This document shows, one piece after another, positions 41,918-54,191 of a stretch of DNA of 64,000 bases (position 1 is its first letter; each line of letters opens with the position of its first letter). The translations under genes were made by a program, and so were the position numbers. Below the pieces are notes generated by a model. It saw nothing but the letters and a program-made list of their open reading frames with translations. It was not told the origin of the DNA and did not search any database. Source of the DNA: Euborellia annulipes (taxonomy: Eukaryota; Arthropoda; Insecta; Dermaptera; Anisolabididae); the NCBI GenBank assembly GCA_023213315.1, contig JAKCPI010026483.1:1-64000 (forward strand), in the 5' to 3' direction.

Positions 41918-42885
41918 CGGCTCTTCGACTTATAGCCTCAACACAATCTGGTCGGCAGTTCGTATTTCGATAGACAATTATATTTTATGAGAAATCAATT
42001 AATCTATTCCCAAACTGATAACAGAATGCAAACCATTCATTAATTTCCCTAAAGATGTCAAATAAAAATAAAAATAATTTTCTCTCCAATTCAATTATTT
42101 ATTTTATTTCCTCTCTGGTTTTAATTGAGTCTTTCTCTCCGGTTTTATTTATTTCAGATGCTACTACTTTAAAGAGATGAGAGAGAGAGAGAGAGAGAGC
42201 TTCCTTCCTGATTGACCTGACTTTCGACAGAGTCGTCGTCTTCTTGTGTCTTTTTGTCTCATGTCTTTTATTCCGCCCACGCAAACCGCACCCTCCTCCC
42301 TTCACCCAACAAAAACAGCCTTTTTGCAATCACCTCGCGCAATCTGATTTACGATTCTATCAATCTCTACAAAACTCCCAGGGGAGGCAAAGAGAGAGAG
42401 AAAGATGAGGGATCATCAATCCAAAAGATAAATAATCAGGGGAAATATGAATTATGTAAACATTTTTTTTTTTTTTTTTTAGATTTCAAATTCTCACCTG
42501 AAATCGCTGAATTGTATGAAGATTGAATTAATTTGATTGTTATGTTGGTGGGCCTGGTGGCTAGGAGGCAGAACAACAGCCACCAGGATCAAAATTGTTA
42601 AACAATGCCAAACGCTGCTGAATCTCGGGACAGTGGCCTCCGGTACACAAAAATTTAATATGTAATTTATATAAAATTATAAACCGAAAATGGCCACCGA
42701 AAAAGGATTAAAATAAAAAATATTTTTATACTTTAGCTCTCTTTCAGGTGTCTAGGAATGAATTAAAAATTTCTTTAAAAAAATATGAATTTCATCATTA
42801 AAATCTCGATTTCGACCATTACACTCGTAATAATGTTCATAATCTCATTACATTTTATAAATATTTTATTTTATATATAGGAGGG
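41918..42885. other. Unassigned stretch
   Basis: GA-repeat (42178-42200), A/T-run (42463-42481) and a less AT-rich segment at 42545-42645. No coding exon or repeat match supported. Confidence 0.35.
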
Positions 42886-42888
42886 CTC

Positions 42889-42962
42889 GCTGGTGTAGCG
42901 GTTGAGGGTATCGGCTTTTACAAAGAAGATCCCTGTTCAAATCCTGGGTCTGCGGGATTTTT
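42889..42962 (+). other. tRNA-like sequence, probably a SINE head
   Basis: GGCTCGCTGGTGTAGCGGTT gives an A box and CTGTTCAAATCCTGG a B box at the right distance, but the acceptor and anticodon stems do not pair. It is followed by the last 35 bp of repeat X (42988-43026). Confidence 0.5.
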
Positions 42963-43026
42963 TCATTAAATAAAAAATTTATTTAATGAAAACAAATCCT
43001 CAAGCAAGCCCTGGATTGGAATATAG

Positions 43027-43402
43027 GATCTCACTACAATAGCACCCAAGTAACTCTACGGGGAGAGGGAGTTGCTGTGATATCCTGTCCTGTGAAAGGG
43101 ACGTAAAGAAGGTTCCCTCTCAGGATGCTGAGGGAGTCCCTCCTCAAACTAGGAGATCCTCCCTGGCATAGAAGAGTTTGGATAAAAGGAATCGGGTGGA
43201 ACCAGAAATAAGGATTAGACGACAAGAAACACCAGGAGGAGGAGTTAGAGATAGGAAATAATGTAACTTCACGGGGTGCCGGTAGATGGCTACGGCCGAG
43301 CCCGTATGGGTTTGAGGTGTGTGTCTTCGTGCACGAAAGCACCTCGGGGAAATAAACGGGGATCCTGATAGGAATTGCAAATAATAATAATAATAATAAT
43401 AA
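43027..43402 (+). repeat. Less AT-rich segment ending in (AAT)n
   Basis: The segment ends GGGGATCCTGATAGGAATTG plus (AAT)8 (43381-43403), like the tail of a retroposed element. Open minus frames of 78-102 codons overlap each other and show no domain. Origin unknown. Confidence 0.4.
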
Positions 43403-43765
43403 TTCTATTTTATATTCACATATTAAAAACTAAAATAGAGAAAGTTGTTTGATGTGCTTAAGTAACACCAGATATTTTTTTTTTCTAAATTTAATTAAAA
43501 AATTTTTATTACATCGTCAAATAATCACAAGATATATTCAAAAAGACACCTTATCGGAATATTTAATGGATATTTATTTTCTAATCACGCTTTGACTCTT
43601 CAATTAAAGTAAATTATAAAGAGAAATCTCTTTGAATAATGAAAGATTCATTTTCAAGAGAGGAAAAGATCTAAATTGACCAGATTTAAAATTTAAATTA
43701 GTAAATAATGAATTTGAAGAAAAAAATATAATTTTGATTTTTTTGGATCAATTTTCTTATCTTAT
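43403..43765. other. AT-rich, with a short HINE hairpin scrap
   Basis: 43436-43480 contains GAGAAAGTTGTTTGATGTGC and AACACCAGAT, a half HINE hairpin. The rest is featureless. Confidence 0.45.
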
Positions 43766-43922
43766 TTTTTACTTTCTCTTACCTATGTATATATGTAATA
43801 TATATATAGAGAGAAAGTATTGGATTCATGTCAAAAATTTGATGTCGAGATTTTGATGGATCTTCACGTTTTGAGGTCCCCTGAATCCAAAAAAGTGGTT
43901 TTCGCGACATGGTCTGTCTGTC

Positions 43923-43954
<32 letters not shown>

Positions 43955-44473
43955 GGTGTGTGTGTGGGTGGGTGGGTGTGTGTTCAATTTTAAGCATGAA
44001 GGAATTGAGCTAAGAGGCTGAAATTTTATATTTAAGTTAGCCACCCCCGGGACCGGAAAAATAAGCATTTAATCAAAATCGGCCAAAGATTACTTAGGAC
44101 TTTACTAATGCACTTTTTTAGTTTTTTTATATTTTCTCAAAATTTGCTCCAACGATTTTTTTTTAAATTCAAAAATCAATTATTTTTTAGATGCTCTTTA
44201 AAATGTATATTCTCATTTTGTAATTGAAATCTTCTGAAGACCACTTTACTCTTGTACTCCATAGAAAAGATAGGAGAAATGGTTGCCATGGTAACAAAAT
44301 ATAAATATTATCCCATACTTATAAATTTCACATCTGAATTCATATGTTCCGTACTGTCGGGAACAAAATATATCTCGACACAAAAAATCTGGTGTGACCA
44401 GCACAGTGCACAACTTTCGATTACCGAAGGGTAAGAGAAAGTTGTGTGCTGTGCGCCAGTCACAACAGATTTT
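43766..44473 (+). mobile_element. HINE-like element, full length
   Basis: ACTTTCTCTTACC at 43771-43783 and GGTAAGAGAAAGT at 44429-44441, microsatellite of GT with GGGT interruptions (43915-43982), terminal hairpin 44386-44468. It shares the TTCAATTTTAAGCATGAAGG variant with the copy at 20878, so the two form a subfamily. Confidence 0.9.
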
Positions 44474-45565
44474 TTTTTACTTCCTTTGCTGTTAAATTTT
44501 GCCTAACCGTTTTAAATAATTTAATACAATATAATGCGAATTTTTTCGACATTTTTCGGGCCCCCTTGCCGTCAGGGCCCTGGACACGTGCCTGTTGCCC
44601 CTGCCTAGTTTCGGCCCTGTATAGTGTATACCAATGTAAATATTTCTTCAAATATATTTACATTGGCAATTTTAGAGTACAGAAGTATTAAACAACTATA
44701 TACTTTAAAAACTCTTATACAGAAGATGGTATAATAAAATTGACCTAAACCTTTAGTATTAAAGAGAGACTTTCTACCTGGCTGCTTTCCTCTTCGTTTC
44801 AACGATTAAAAAGTTTAGCATCTAAATGGCCTTTGATGCTGCTAGATGGATGATTCAAAGAGGTGGTTTTGGGGCTGACTCCCCACCATTCCTCCTCCCT
44901 CTAAATTGAAAGAAATGTCTTGCTAGATTCTTTTAAAAAATGTAGAATTTTGTCGTTGAGGGTATAAGATTGCCTAGAATATACCCCGAAAAAGCGATAG
45001 AAGAGGGTTTGGGATTAAAACTTCTCCATGCAAATTACTAAGCCCCTCCCCATCGAAATCAGAATCCTCTAGTGCCTCAGAATTCAGAATTATTCTTACT
45101 ATAAAATAATTTAATCAAATCTCTATTCATAAAGTTCAGATTGCAATCTTTTTTTTTTTTTGTTCTAAAAATTAAATAAACACAAAAAATTCATTTTGAT
45201 AATGTATTAAATTCATTTCAATTAAATTTAATAGAAGCAACGTTTCCGTTTCGCTCTTATTTTGTATTCAAATGCCAAATTGCTTTGGCGACCTTTTTTA
45301 TAGCCTCTCTAATTTTTTTATTAGATTAAAACGAAATAAGATGTAAATTGAGAAATTATTTTTATTCACAAATGGTGGATGAATGAATGAGAGAAAAGAA
45401 AGTGAGAAGGATATTCTCTTTTTAATAACTGATGAAAGGGAAAAGAAGAATCAACAACTTTTGGAATGGAAAAGAACATAAATAGACCAAGGTTAAAGGT
45501 TAATTTGCCCCTCTAAATTACCTGCTTTTTGCTATATAAATATCTTACCTGTATTTGTTTAGTTT
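44474..45565. other. Unassigned stretch
   Basis: 44555-44635 is a small GC-rich hairpin-like segment (GGGCCCCCTTGCCGTCAGGG; CTAGTTTCGGCCCTG). The rest is AT-rich without supported frame. Confidence 0.35.
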
Positions 45566-45865
<300 letters not shown>

Positions 45866-47079
45866 CACTGTAAAAAAAAATATGAATTTTCATTCATATC
45901 TCATAAACTTTGGTGGTTTAATTTTAATAGACCAGGATATGAGCTAAAATTAATATACAAGTATATGAATAAGTATCGCTTTAAAAAAAATATGAATTTT
46001 CCTTCTTTTTTCATATACTTTTCGTAGTTTAATTTTAATACACCCAGGATGTGAAATAAAATTAATATAAAAGTTTATGAACAAATTACCAACTTTTAAA
46101 CTTATCTTTTTCTTTGTGTGCCGCCAAATTTTGAAATCGTTAAAAGTGCACCGCGACAAGTTGAGAATCCCTGGTCTAAACGTTCTCAAATAACTCGACT
46201 ACCTCAAGGAATTTTTATTAATATTATTTTATAATTATTTTAAGGAAACTTGAAATTATTCTTTTAAAATTTATTTCACAAATCTAAATTTATTAAATTC
46301 GGGTTTGAAATTCGCGCTCTAAACTATTTAAATATTTATGAAGTATATTAAAATCATACTAATTAAATAATTTTTATAAAGTAATTCAACTAAATAGCTA
46401 TAGAAATTAAAATTAAAATTAACAATTTCACCAAAATAATTAATTTTAAAATATACAAGAAATTGGTTAGGTTGGCACCAGGTTGGCACCAAATTCTGTT
46501 TTTGAAGTAGCTGATTTAACGCATAGATAATTGAAAGTGTATTATTATTTAAAATGAAATATAAATATTTAATCAATATATTGAAATAGGAACATTTTAC
46601 TAACAAAATCGTAAGTATTGAATTTGAATTTTTTCATTGAAATTTTTTTTTTTCTCAATTTCAAATAAATTATTGTTTGTCATTTTTCAGGTGAGGTTAG
46701 TTTATACTCCAGCCAGGGAATAAACTCCAAACTGCAATGAAAATGTAACTCTTTATTTCTTCTCAAAGAAGATGAAAATCGACATATTTTTTGTATTAAA
46801 TAATTAAAATGATTTGTATTTGTGTTAAATTTACTTGGAAATGTATAAAAATTTATTTTTTGATACAAATTTATTATTTTAATAGTTTAATTTGTTTTAT
46901 TATTTAGTAAAATTGTATATTTTAATATAATATAATTTTTTTTTAACAAATAAAAAATAAAATAAATAAAAAAAACTATTATTTCACCTAGACCACTCAC
47001 TTTCCCTCAAAACTATAAACTCGTAAGGACTTTAATTTTTGTTTATTAAAGCTTTTGTGGTTTGAAATATTATTATTAG

Positions 47080-47209
47080 GAGAATTTTTAATTATAGACC
47101 ACATATTTGTATTAAATATTTATTAAAAATATATATATTTGTACAGTATTTATATATTTTTAATAAATATTTAATACAAATATGTGGTCTATAATTAAAA
47201 GTTCTCCTA
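47080..47209. repeat. AT-rich perfect palindrome
   Basis: GGAGAATTTTTAATTATAGA at the left matches, inverted, TCTATAATTAAAAGTTCTCC at the right. Arms of about 60 bp with a centre near 47143. Possibly an independent small foldback insertion. Confidence 0.8.
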
Positions 47210-47242
47210 CTTTCATTTTTCACAAAAAAGTATATTATTTCT

Positions 47243-47455
47243 CATAAACCCGTAATTTAAATTTCATATACCAAAAATGAATTTATTCATATACCCGAAA
47301 ATGAATTTTTTCATATACCCGTAATTTAAATTTCATATACCAAAAATGAATTTATTCATATACCCGAAAATGAATTTTTTCACATACTCGAATATGAAAG
47401 TTCATTTTTGGTATATGAACTTTCTCATATACCCAAAATGAATATTCATAAACAG
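47243..47455 (+). repeat. Tandem TTCATATACCC / AAAATGAATTT repeats
   Basis: A 69-bp unit (CCGTAATTTAAATTTCATAT... to ...AAAATGAATTTTTT) is present twice (47249 and 47318), followed by shorter variants and an inverted copy before the element's right end. Confidence 0.8.
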
Positions 47456-47514
47456 TTTGTGTAACAGACTTCCTACACATGTGTATGAATATGGCTCGAA
47501 AATTTTTAACAGTG

Positions 47515-47984
47515 TAGGAGGTTGAAATTTTATATTTAAGTTAGGCACCCCCCATGGGACGGGACATGAAGCATTTGAACAAAATCGACCAAAGAGTACT
47601 AGTACTTTACTGATGCGCTTTTTCAGTTTTTTTCGATTTTCTCAAAATTCGCTCCAACGATTTTTTTTTTAATTCAAAAATCAATTCTTTTTTAGATTCT
47701 CTTTAAAATGTATATTCTCATTTTGTCATTGAAATCTTCTCAAGACCACTTTACTCTTGTACTCCATAGGAAAGATAGGAGAAATGGTCGCCATGGTAAC
47801 AAAATATAAATATTTTCACATAATTATAAATTTTACATCTTGAAATTTGAATGTACCGTACTGTCGGACACTAAATACATGTCGACACGAAAAATCTGGT
47901 GTGACAAGCACAGAACACAACTATCTCTTGACGAAGGTAAGAGAAAGTTGAGTGCTGTGCGCCAGTCACACCAGATTTTTTTAT
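47515..47984 (+). mobile_element. HINE-like element, 3' part
   Basis: Continues 45566-45865. It has GGTTGAAATTTTATATTTAAG, AGAGTACTAGTACTTTACTG, the inverted subterminal repeat GGTAAGAGAAAGT (47936-47948) and the terminal hairpin (47896-47980). Confidence 0.9.
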
Positions 47985-49262
47985 TTCATTTTGCTGCAAA
48001 GTTTTTTAGTGACATTGGTATTTTTAATTTTTCTTACCCTATATATGAAATACCGTGAATAGAGAGAAAGTATTGGATTCATGTCAATAATTCGATGTCG
48101 AGATTTTTTATTATCATTCTGTAAATTGCAAATTTTTAAGCATAAAGATGCCCCTAGTCGTAAGCAGGCCTATGCCGAAAAAGATCTTAAATAAAATTAA
48201 AAAATAAAAAACATTAAGATTATTCTCTGCCATTAATTTACACCATTTTATTACACTTGATGTCACGTTGATGTCATTAATTATTGTTGCTTTCAAATGT
48301 CGCTCTTTGCGAAAGACCAAATGAGAGATTTTTCTATTAGATTATTTTTTCACTCCATACGATATAATATTAAAATAGTATAAAAAAATAACTGATTTAA
48401 TCGTGATGAATAAATAAAAATGAATTAAAAAATCAATCCATATTCATTATCATGAATCAGTGGGAGGGAAAAAAATCATCATCATTTTCTTAAAAAAATG
48501 ATTCATTCAGATGATTACATTTAGATCACAGAATTAATTATTCAAATTTGTGATTATTCAAGGCAAACATTATTTTTTCTTCACTCTTGTAAGGGGTGTG
48601 AAATTTAGTCCCCAAATTGAATTCTATACCTTCATCGGCCTGCTTTGCTATTCAAAGGCTCTAACTTATAGTCGGCAAGAAATTATTACTTTTTCTCTCT
48701 GATTGCCTATACCCAAGTAATATACTTTGCTGGGAACAGAGCCGCGATTGGGAGAGGATCTTTTTATATATGGGTCATTCCATGCTAAATCGACAAATTT
48801 TTTTCCTGACCCCCGCGGATTTCGCTGAAAATTTCCTATCTTTTTTCTACCCCTTAAAAGACATTTTTGGGAGTTTTTTCAAATTTTTTTACCCAACTAA
48901 AAAAAAGTTATGGATTTTTGAAAAAAAAACTGCTCTTTTTTTTTCAAATAATTATAACTTATTTTAAAATAGATATTTCGAAACCCCGCAAGGCTATAAA
49001 AATTTTGTTTTTTAATGTAGTTTTCAGAAAAAAATACAAAAATTATTTCAGAAGCCCGGATATATGAAATATTTCAGTTTTTTTGAAAAAACCCTAATTT
49101 TAAATCGACCAATTTTTTTTTAAATTTTTTTTTAACTCAAAAAAACTTCAACTAATTCTACAATTATCCCCCCTAATTTCAAGATGTGCCGACGATTGCT
49201 TCTATTTTTTTTTTTTTTTGGTTATTAAAAAAATTTTTCTTGAAATTTAGATTATTTTTTAC
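47985..49262. other. HINE scrap and an A/T-homopolymer-rich repeat
   Basis: 48036-48106 is a HINE 5' scrap (GAGAGAAAGTATTGGATTCA). 48150-48200 resembles the S2 SINE tail. 48770-49140 begins GGGTCATTCCATGCTAAATC and contains the related AAATCGACCAA again at 49102, typical of a dispersed repeat with T-runs. No coding exon. Confidence 0.45.
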
Positions 49263-50488
49263 GTAACTTTTTTATGAAATTTTTTCAGCTTTCTCGTGAA
49301 ACTTTAGAAGTTGAAAAATGATTCAAGCATTGAAAAAATAGGACGAAATCGCATTAAAATTATATTAAACTGTTCTGAAAAAGCAAATTTTTTGATAAAT
49401 AATGATATTTGGACAGATAGTAATATGGTATGCTACATCCCAAATTTTATTCTTTTTAAAAGGGGAATCATCCGGGATGTGGATTATTCACTCTCCGATG
49501 AAGAAATAGTTAATTACTCCTTGTGTAATTCTAAAATTATCAAAGCCCGAAGAATCATGAAGACCGTTGGAGAAAATAAAGAAAAGCATCCTACTCCTTT
49601 AGTAGTTCTTACTTTTAGAAGCCAGGCCTTACCTCCTGACGTCAGGCTCCTTGGAGTTAGATGCAAAATAGAAAAATATAACGAGAAACCAGTGCAATGT
49701 AAAATTTGTCTTAAATATGGCCATTTATTTTGCAAAAATTCACAGAGGTGTGAAATCTGTGGAGATTTGCATTCATCCTTAAATTGTAACGCTGCTCCTT
49801 TATGTATTTTTTGTCAAACCAACCATAAATCAACAGATAACAGAAAATGTAAAGAATACAATAGACAAAATGAAATAGTAACGTTGATGACCAGAGAACA
49901 TCTCACTTTCACTGAAGCTAATAGACAAATTAACGCCTCAAAAAGTTATGCCCAAGCAACATCGGAACCTCCACCATCACTGGATCAATACCCATCTCTA
50001 ATTCCAACTCCAACATCCCTATATGCAAAGCAAAATTTCATAAACAAGAAAATTATTTCTGAATCAACTTCTCAAGTTCAGCAAAGTCACCAACCTGCAC
50101 GCCCAGCATTTGAAAACATCTCCAATACCCTCAATCTCCCCCCACACACAACTATTAACAAATCCGACATACATGAAAAATGTAACACAAAAGTTTGAAG
50201 AAATAGTGTTAACCCTCATTAAAAAAGTTCTGCAGACTCTTGTTGGAGCTACATTCCCTATAGACAATCATATATCATCTCCTCAGTTTCAAAACTTTAT
50301 TAGTCAGTTAATCAAAGAAGCACTTCCATCTATGTATCCTGAAAATGTCACCTAAAAAAAAAAAAAAAAATATTGTATTTTAACTTGTTTTTAAAAAAAA
50401 TATGTATCTGTAAATAAATAGTTATTAGGGAATGGCCACTGTAGCCAAAACCCTGCAATGAAATAAAAAAAAAAAAAAGTCATCATCT
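49263..50488 (+). mobile_element. Jockey-like element with ORF1 but no ORF2
   Basis: An ORF1 (gag-like) region is followed, 40 bp after the end of its second frame, by a 3' UTR ending GGCCACTGTAGCCAAAACCC and a poly(A) (50468-50480). There is no room for EN-RT-RNase H. The 5' end is truncated (the frame opens after a TAG at 49305). An A-run at 50353-50370 joins ORF1 to the 3' UTR and may mark the deletion. No target duplication found. Confidence 0.75.
49311..50355 (+). pseudogene. Gag-like ORF1 of a Jockey-like retrotransposon, frameshifted
   Basis: Starting from a TTG, so no genuine start, 295 codons are open. They include the pre-zinc-finger region (DVDYSLSDEEIVNYS, LPPDVRLLGVRCKIEKY) and three Cys/His clusters: CKICLKYGHLFCKNSQRC, CEICGDLHSSLNC and CIFCQTNHKSTDNRKC. 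This is the pattern of Jockey/TART-type Gag. The first knuckle lacks a few residues after GH. A Ser/Pro-rich tail follows. Around 50100-50150 the reading shifts to the next frame, which carries on for about 70 codons (FEEIVLTLIKKVLQTLVG) to TAA at 50353. Confidence 0.85.
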
Positions 50489-51170
50489 TACTAAAAATTG
50501 TTTTTTTTTTTTTCAGTAAGGTACGAGACTGAAAAAAAAACAATTCTTAGATTTAGTTTTCCAGCTTGATCACGAGTTTCCAAACTCAAATATGATATGA
50601 ATTAGGTAAGTGATCCTAAAAAATTTATTTATTTTTTTTTTTTAGAAATAATTCTTTTTTTATCAAGATATTGGATCTTGTCATTTCTCGTTTATCTCAC
50701 GTCGATAGACGAGATAAAAATGACTTGTTCGGATCTTAGCAGGAGGGAGTGCTCTTGCACAGGGGAGGAGAGACGATTTACGATCGAAAAAAAAAACCAC
50801 CGGGACCTTTTCACCTTTTCATCTCTCTCTAACAAATTATGAATTGCCGATACACAAACTCGTAAAAGCGTTGAGATGAGTGCATCTCAAATGAGAACGG
50901 GTGGTCGGCTCCTCTCTCCTCTCCTCGCGCAACCATCTGCTATGCTATCTATTTTCACCTTGTGAAGCCCTATTATTTGCTTTCGTGGGGTAAACAACAT
51001 AATCAATCTTGGAAGAAATTTTTGCTATATGATCAAAACAAAAAAAAAAGAACTTTTGTTTATTTAAGCCCTCTTTAACCATCAACGATATTTATTTATC
51101 AGTTTATTCCCTCTGGCAAGCGTAACAAATTAAAATGCCCTTGGCTAAAGAACTAGCAAATAAAATATAA
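50489..51170. other. Unassigned stretch
   Basis: AT-rich with a less AT-rich part at 50690-51000 that includes an inverted pair TCTCGTTTATCTC / GAGATAAAA-like near 50690-50720. No frame supported. Confidence 0.35.
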
Positions 51171-51775
51171 AAAAAATCTGGTGTAACAGCACACAACTTT
51201 CTCTTACCTTCCGGTAATCGAAAGTTGTTTTCTGTGCTTGTCAGATTTTTTGTGTCGACATGTATTTAGTTTCCGACAGTACGGTACATTCGATTTTCAA
51301 GATGTAAAATTTATATGGGAAAATATTTATATTTTGTTACCATGGCAACCATTTATCTTTTCTATGGAGTACAAGAGTAAAGTGGTATTCAGAAGATTTC
51401 AATGGCAAATTGAGAATATACATTTTAAAGTGCATCTAAAAAATAATCGTTGGAACGAATTTTGAGAAAAACAAATAACTGAAAAAGTGCATCAGTAAAG
51501 TACTAGTACCCTTTGAACGATTTTGTTCAAAAGCTTCGTGTCACGTCCCATGGGGGTGCCGAACTTAAATATAAAATTTCAACTACCTAGCTTTTTCCGT
51601 TCTTGAGATATTGAGTTCACAGACAGACAGACCATGTCGCGAAAACCACTTTTTTGGATTCAGGGGTCCTCAAAACGTGGACATTTGTCAAAATCTCGAC
51701 ATTGAATTTTTGGCATGAATCCAATACTTTCTCTCTCTTTATATTAACATATATAAAGGTAAGAGAAAATAAAAA
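51171..51775 (-). mobile_element. HINE-like element, full length
   Basis: Minus-strand copy from terminal hairpin (51176-51250, with ACTTTCTCTTACC at 51199) to the outer end GGTAAGAGAAAATAAAA (51757-51773). Microsatellite reduced to ACAGACAGACAGACC. Confidence 0.85.
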
Positions 51776-51944
51776 TGATTTGAGTTTAATTTCCTCGAGT
51801 TATCGATCAAAATCAAAGTTGACAAGTAATCACCTTGGAGTTGTAATATAAATTAATTTGAATGGATCTGTAAAAGTTTCAAATATTTGTTTTAGTATAA
51901 GGGTATTTTATGGCTGGTGGAATTCGTAACAGGAATGAAAGTTA

Positions 51945-52110
51945 GAAGAAAAATGCAGCCAGAATTTTTCTTTAAAAATATATTTCAACAGCTAGCTGAC
52001 GTTTCGGCTTTGGTCAAAGCCATCCTCGGAGCTGCTGTTGGTCTTCATATACATATATTTTGAATTGTATCCGGTATTAAAGTTAATTTAGGATATAACA
52101 TCAGGGAAAA
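51945..52110 (-). mobile_element. Penelope-like pLTR fragment
   Basis: Recognised by its hammerhead-like motif; A/T-rich flanks, no target duplication found. Confidence 0.5.
51994..52033 (-). ncRNA. Hammerhead-like motif with U4 changed to C
   Basis: Helix I AGCT/AGCT, then CCGAGGA in place of CTGANGA, extra U, a strong helix II GGCTTT/AAAGCC, GAAACGTC. Everything but position 4 fits; U4 is invariant in active hammerheads, so this copy is probably dead. Confidence 0.55.
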
Positions 52111-52505
52111 AAGTTTTCTGTTCAAGATCAACTTTTTCCTTCTTCTATCACCAATACAATATATTTATTTATTTTTTTTTTGTGCCTAATGTGATAATTG
52201 ACTCAGGGCAGTACAATTTCATTTTGCAAGGTAATTAAGGGAAAAATTTATTTATTTTACATCTCAGCAATCATTAAGAACTTCAATTATACTTTATCTA
52301 CCGTTAAGTACACATTTTAAAATTTTCTATTCAGATTTTTAAATTTTTTTCAGATATTTTTCATTTAAATGCTTTTTTTGCATTAAGGAACTGCTGCACT
52401 CTGGAGGATTAGTATTGAAATCCGGACATGGTTTATTATTACACCAAATAACTACCATAATTTACTATCCAAAAAGGGAAAAATAAGAAAATTGTTTACT
52501 TTTGG

Positions 52506-52740
52506 GCTTGGTTCACTTTTGCTTTGAACCATTCATATGCCCTGTATACCAAGGGTCGTGGGTTCGCTCCCCAGATAGTCCGATGATCCATTGGGATACC
52601 AAATTTCTTAAATAAGAATGCCTGGGCCCCCAATACATATATATTTAAATAACGGAAGTCTTATAAGGCCTGAGTTGCCGAAAATACTGTGTGAGTGTGA
52701 GTGTGAATGAGATAAAAGTGTGTGTTAAAAAAAAAAAAAA
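52506..52740 (+). mobile_element. tRNA-derived SINE (S1 family), diverged
   Basis: Damaged head, B-box-like GGGTTCGCTCCCC, GTCCGATGATCC body, AGTTGCCGAAAATACTGTGT tail and an A-run (52725-52743). Confidence 0.75.
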
Positions 52741-52743
52741 AAA

Positions 52744-53557
52744 ACACTCATATAACCCAATGTCTAGGCGATAAAAATACTGGAAGAATGGAAAAATTAT
52801 TCTATAGACATTTCTATAATATTTTCTCATTTCAAAGAGAAATTATTCTTGAATAAAATTTGGTCCTTTAAAAGCAATCATTAGTCTAATAAAGTTGAAA
52901 TTTTATTATTATTGTTTAGATCAAGTGATGAGAGAACAAACCAGTCTGTTTTTTTTTTTTTTTTTTTTTTTATTATATTTTTTATGTAAAGATCAGAGCG
53001 GCGCTTCATCTTGAATTAAATGAAAATAAGAAAGATCAGATATCGTTCGTAATCATTTATTTCCTAAAATTCCTATTGAGTTTTATTGTACATTATTTTG
53101 TTCCCTCTTCTTTCTGGATCATATCTCTTGGCCAAGTAAATTATGTTATTAGCTCCTTAACATGGAAACTTAAGATGAGAACATCAAAAGTTTTCTCGAT
53201 GATGTTATTAGTTGACTTTCAGCTTTTATTTCATCAATGTGAAAATATTTCTTCTGTAATTACAAGATATTGATTTTTAATTTTAGCTTGCGGCTCAAAA
53301 TTTTTAAATAAAAATGTTTTGAGCTTCTCTCACGTAATTTTCAATAAATGGACCGAATTATTATTTTAAGCTTACATACAAATCCTAGAAGGATAAAGTT
53401 TTTAAAACATTTATTAAAACCAATAGAGGGCAAAAAGGTTTTAGTACTACTAAAGACCAGTATTTTACGGATGTAGTTTTCCGATTTTCTCAAAAATTAA
53501 ACCAAGAAAATCACTCAAAAATATATTGAAATATTGAGTAATTGGCTATGTCTTTAA
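52744..53557. other. Unassigned, with an old HINE trace
   Basis: T-run at 52950-52970. 53440-53520 has faded HINE words (TAGTACTACTAAAG, CCGATTTTCTCAAAA). An open plus frame at 53076-53273 is hydrophobic but lacks splice or domain support. Confidence 0.35.
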
Positions 53558-54191
53558 GGGGGAACGGGACCGAAGTGGTTACGCATGTTTTTCCCGATAA
53601 GATGGCGTTGTGTGTCATAAAAAGTATGCCCAAAAAATCAAGTAATTCAAAAATTTGCCAAGAGATGTCAGGATGGTAGCTAATAATATTTAATGCATTT
53701 GGTTGATTTTCATTGATCTTTTAACAATAAATACTTTATAAATGTTATTATATATTATGTATCTTTTATAAAAGCATAAAAATATATAAATATAGGCCAG
53801 ATATAGGCTAAATAAATACTATATCGGCTGTTAGACTAGCCTGCCATCTATTGCAAGAATGCTGAACTAATTTGACAGTTGATTTTTAAATAAATCATCT
53901 AAGCTTATTTTAAAAATTTCTTAATTAATCTGTGATTAATGATAACAATAAATTCATTTTTATATTTTAAAAAAATTAAAGATTATTGGGACAGATTGTT
54001 TTTATGTATTTGCTTGATAACAAAAGAATTAATTACGTTAATTTTTTAATAAGTCATTAAAAAAATTATAGCTCGATGTCCCAATAATCTCTTATGAATT
54101 TAATTCATTAAAAAAAAACCGCATTGAAAAATTCCTTATAATAGTCTAGTTTTTTTTTTAAAGTACGTTCAGACGTCGCTCCTGAACCCCC
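53558..54191 (+). mobile_element. TTAA-flanked MITE, full-length copy 2
   Basis: TTAA at 53554-53557 and 54192-54195; ends GGGGGAACGGGACCGAAG and CGTCGCTCCTGAACCCCC. Near-identical in its middle to 38459-38961 and the inverted 29742-30359. Confidence 0.8.

Larger units (their letters stand above)
45866..47514. mobile_element. TA-flanked TIR element splitting a HINE
   Basis: Ends CACTGTAAAAAAAAATATG and (inverted) CACTGTTAAAAATTTT. The TA of AGCTA|GGAGG in the HINE is duplicated (45864-45865 and 47515-47516), and intact HINE copies show the pre-insertion sequence. Inside are a 112-bp direct duplication (about 45880-46090), a right-end scrap of the hAT MITE (46085-46171), a palindrome (47080-47209) and tandem repeats (47243-47455). 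No transposase seen. Confidence 0.8.

Noticed and set aside
43034..43380. Minus-strand frames of 78-102 codons
   Set aside because: Overlapping in different frames, Ser/Pro-rich by composition, within a retroposed-looking segment ending in (AAT)n.
46328..46868. Minus frames rich in Ile, Asn, Phe and Tyr
   Set aside because: Typical chance frames in AT-rich DNA inside a TIR element.
53076..53273. Hydrophobic 65-codon frame, possible receptor exon
   Set aside because: Starts at TTG, no splice acceptor or donor in suitable phase, and composition is explained by AT-richness.
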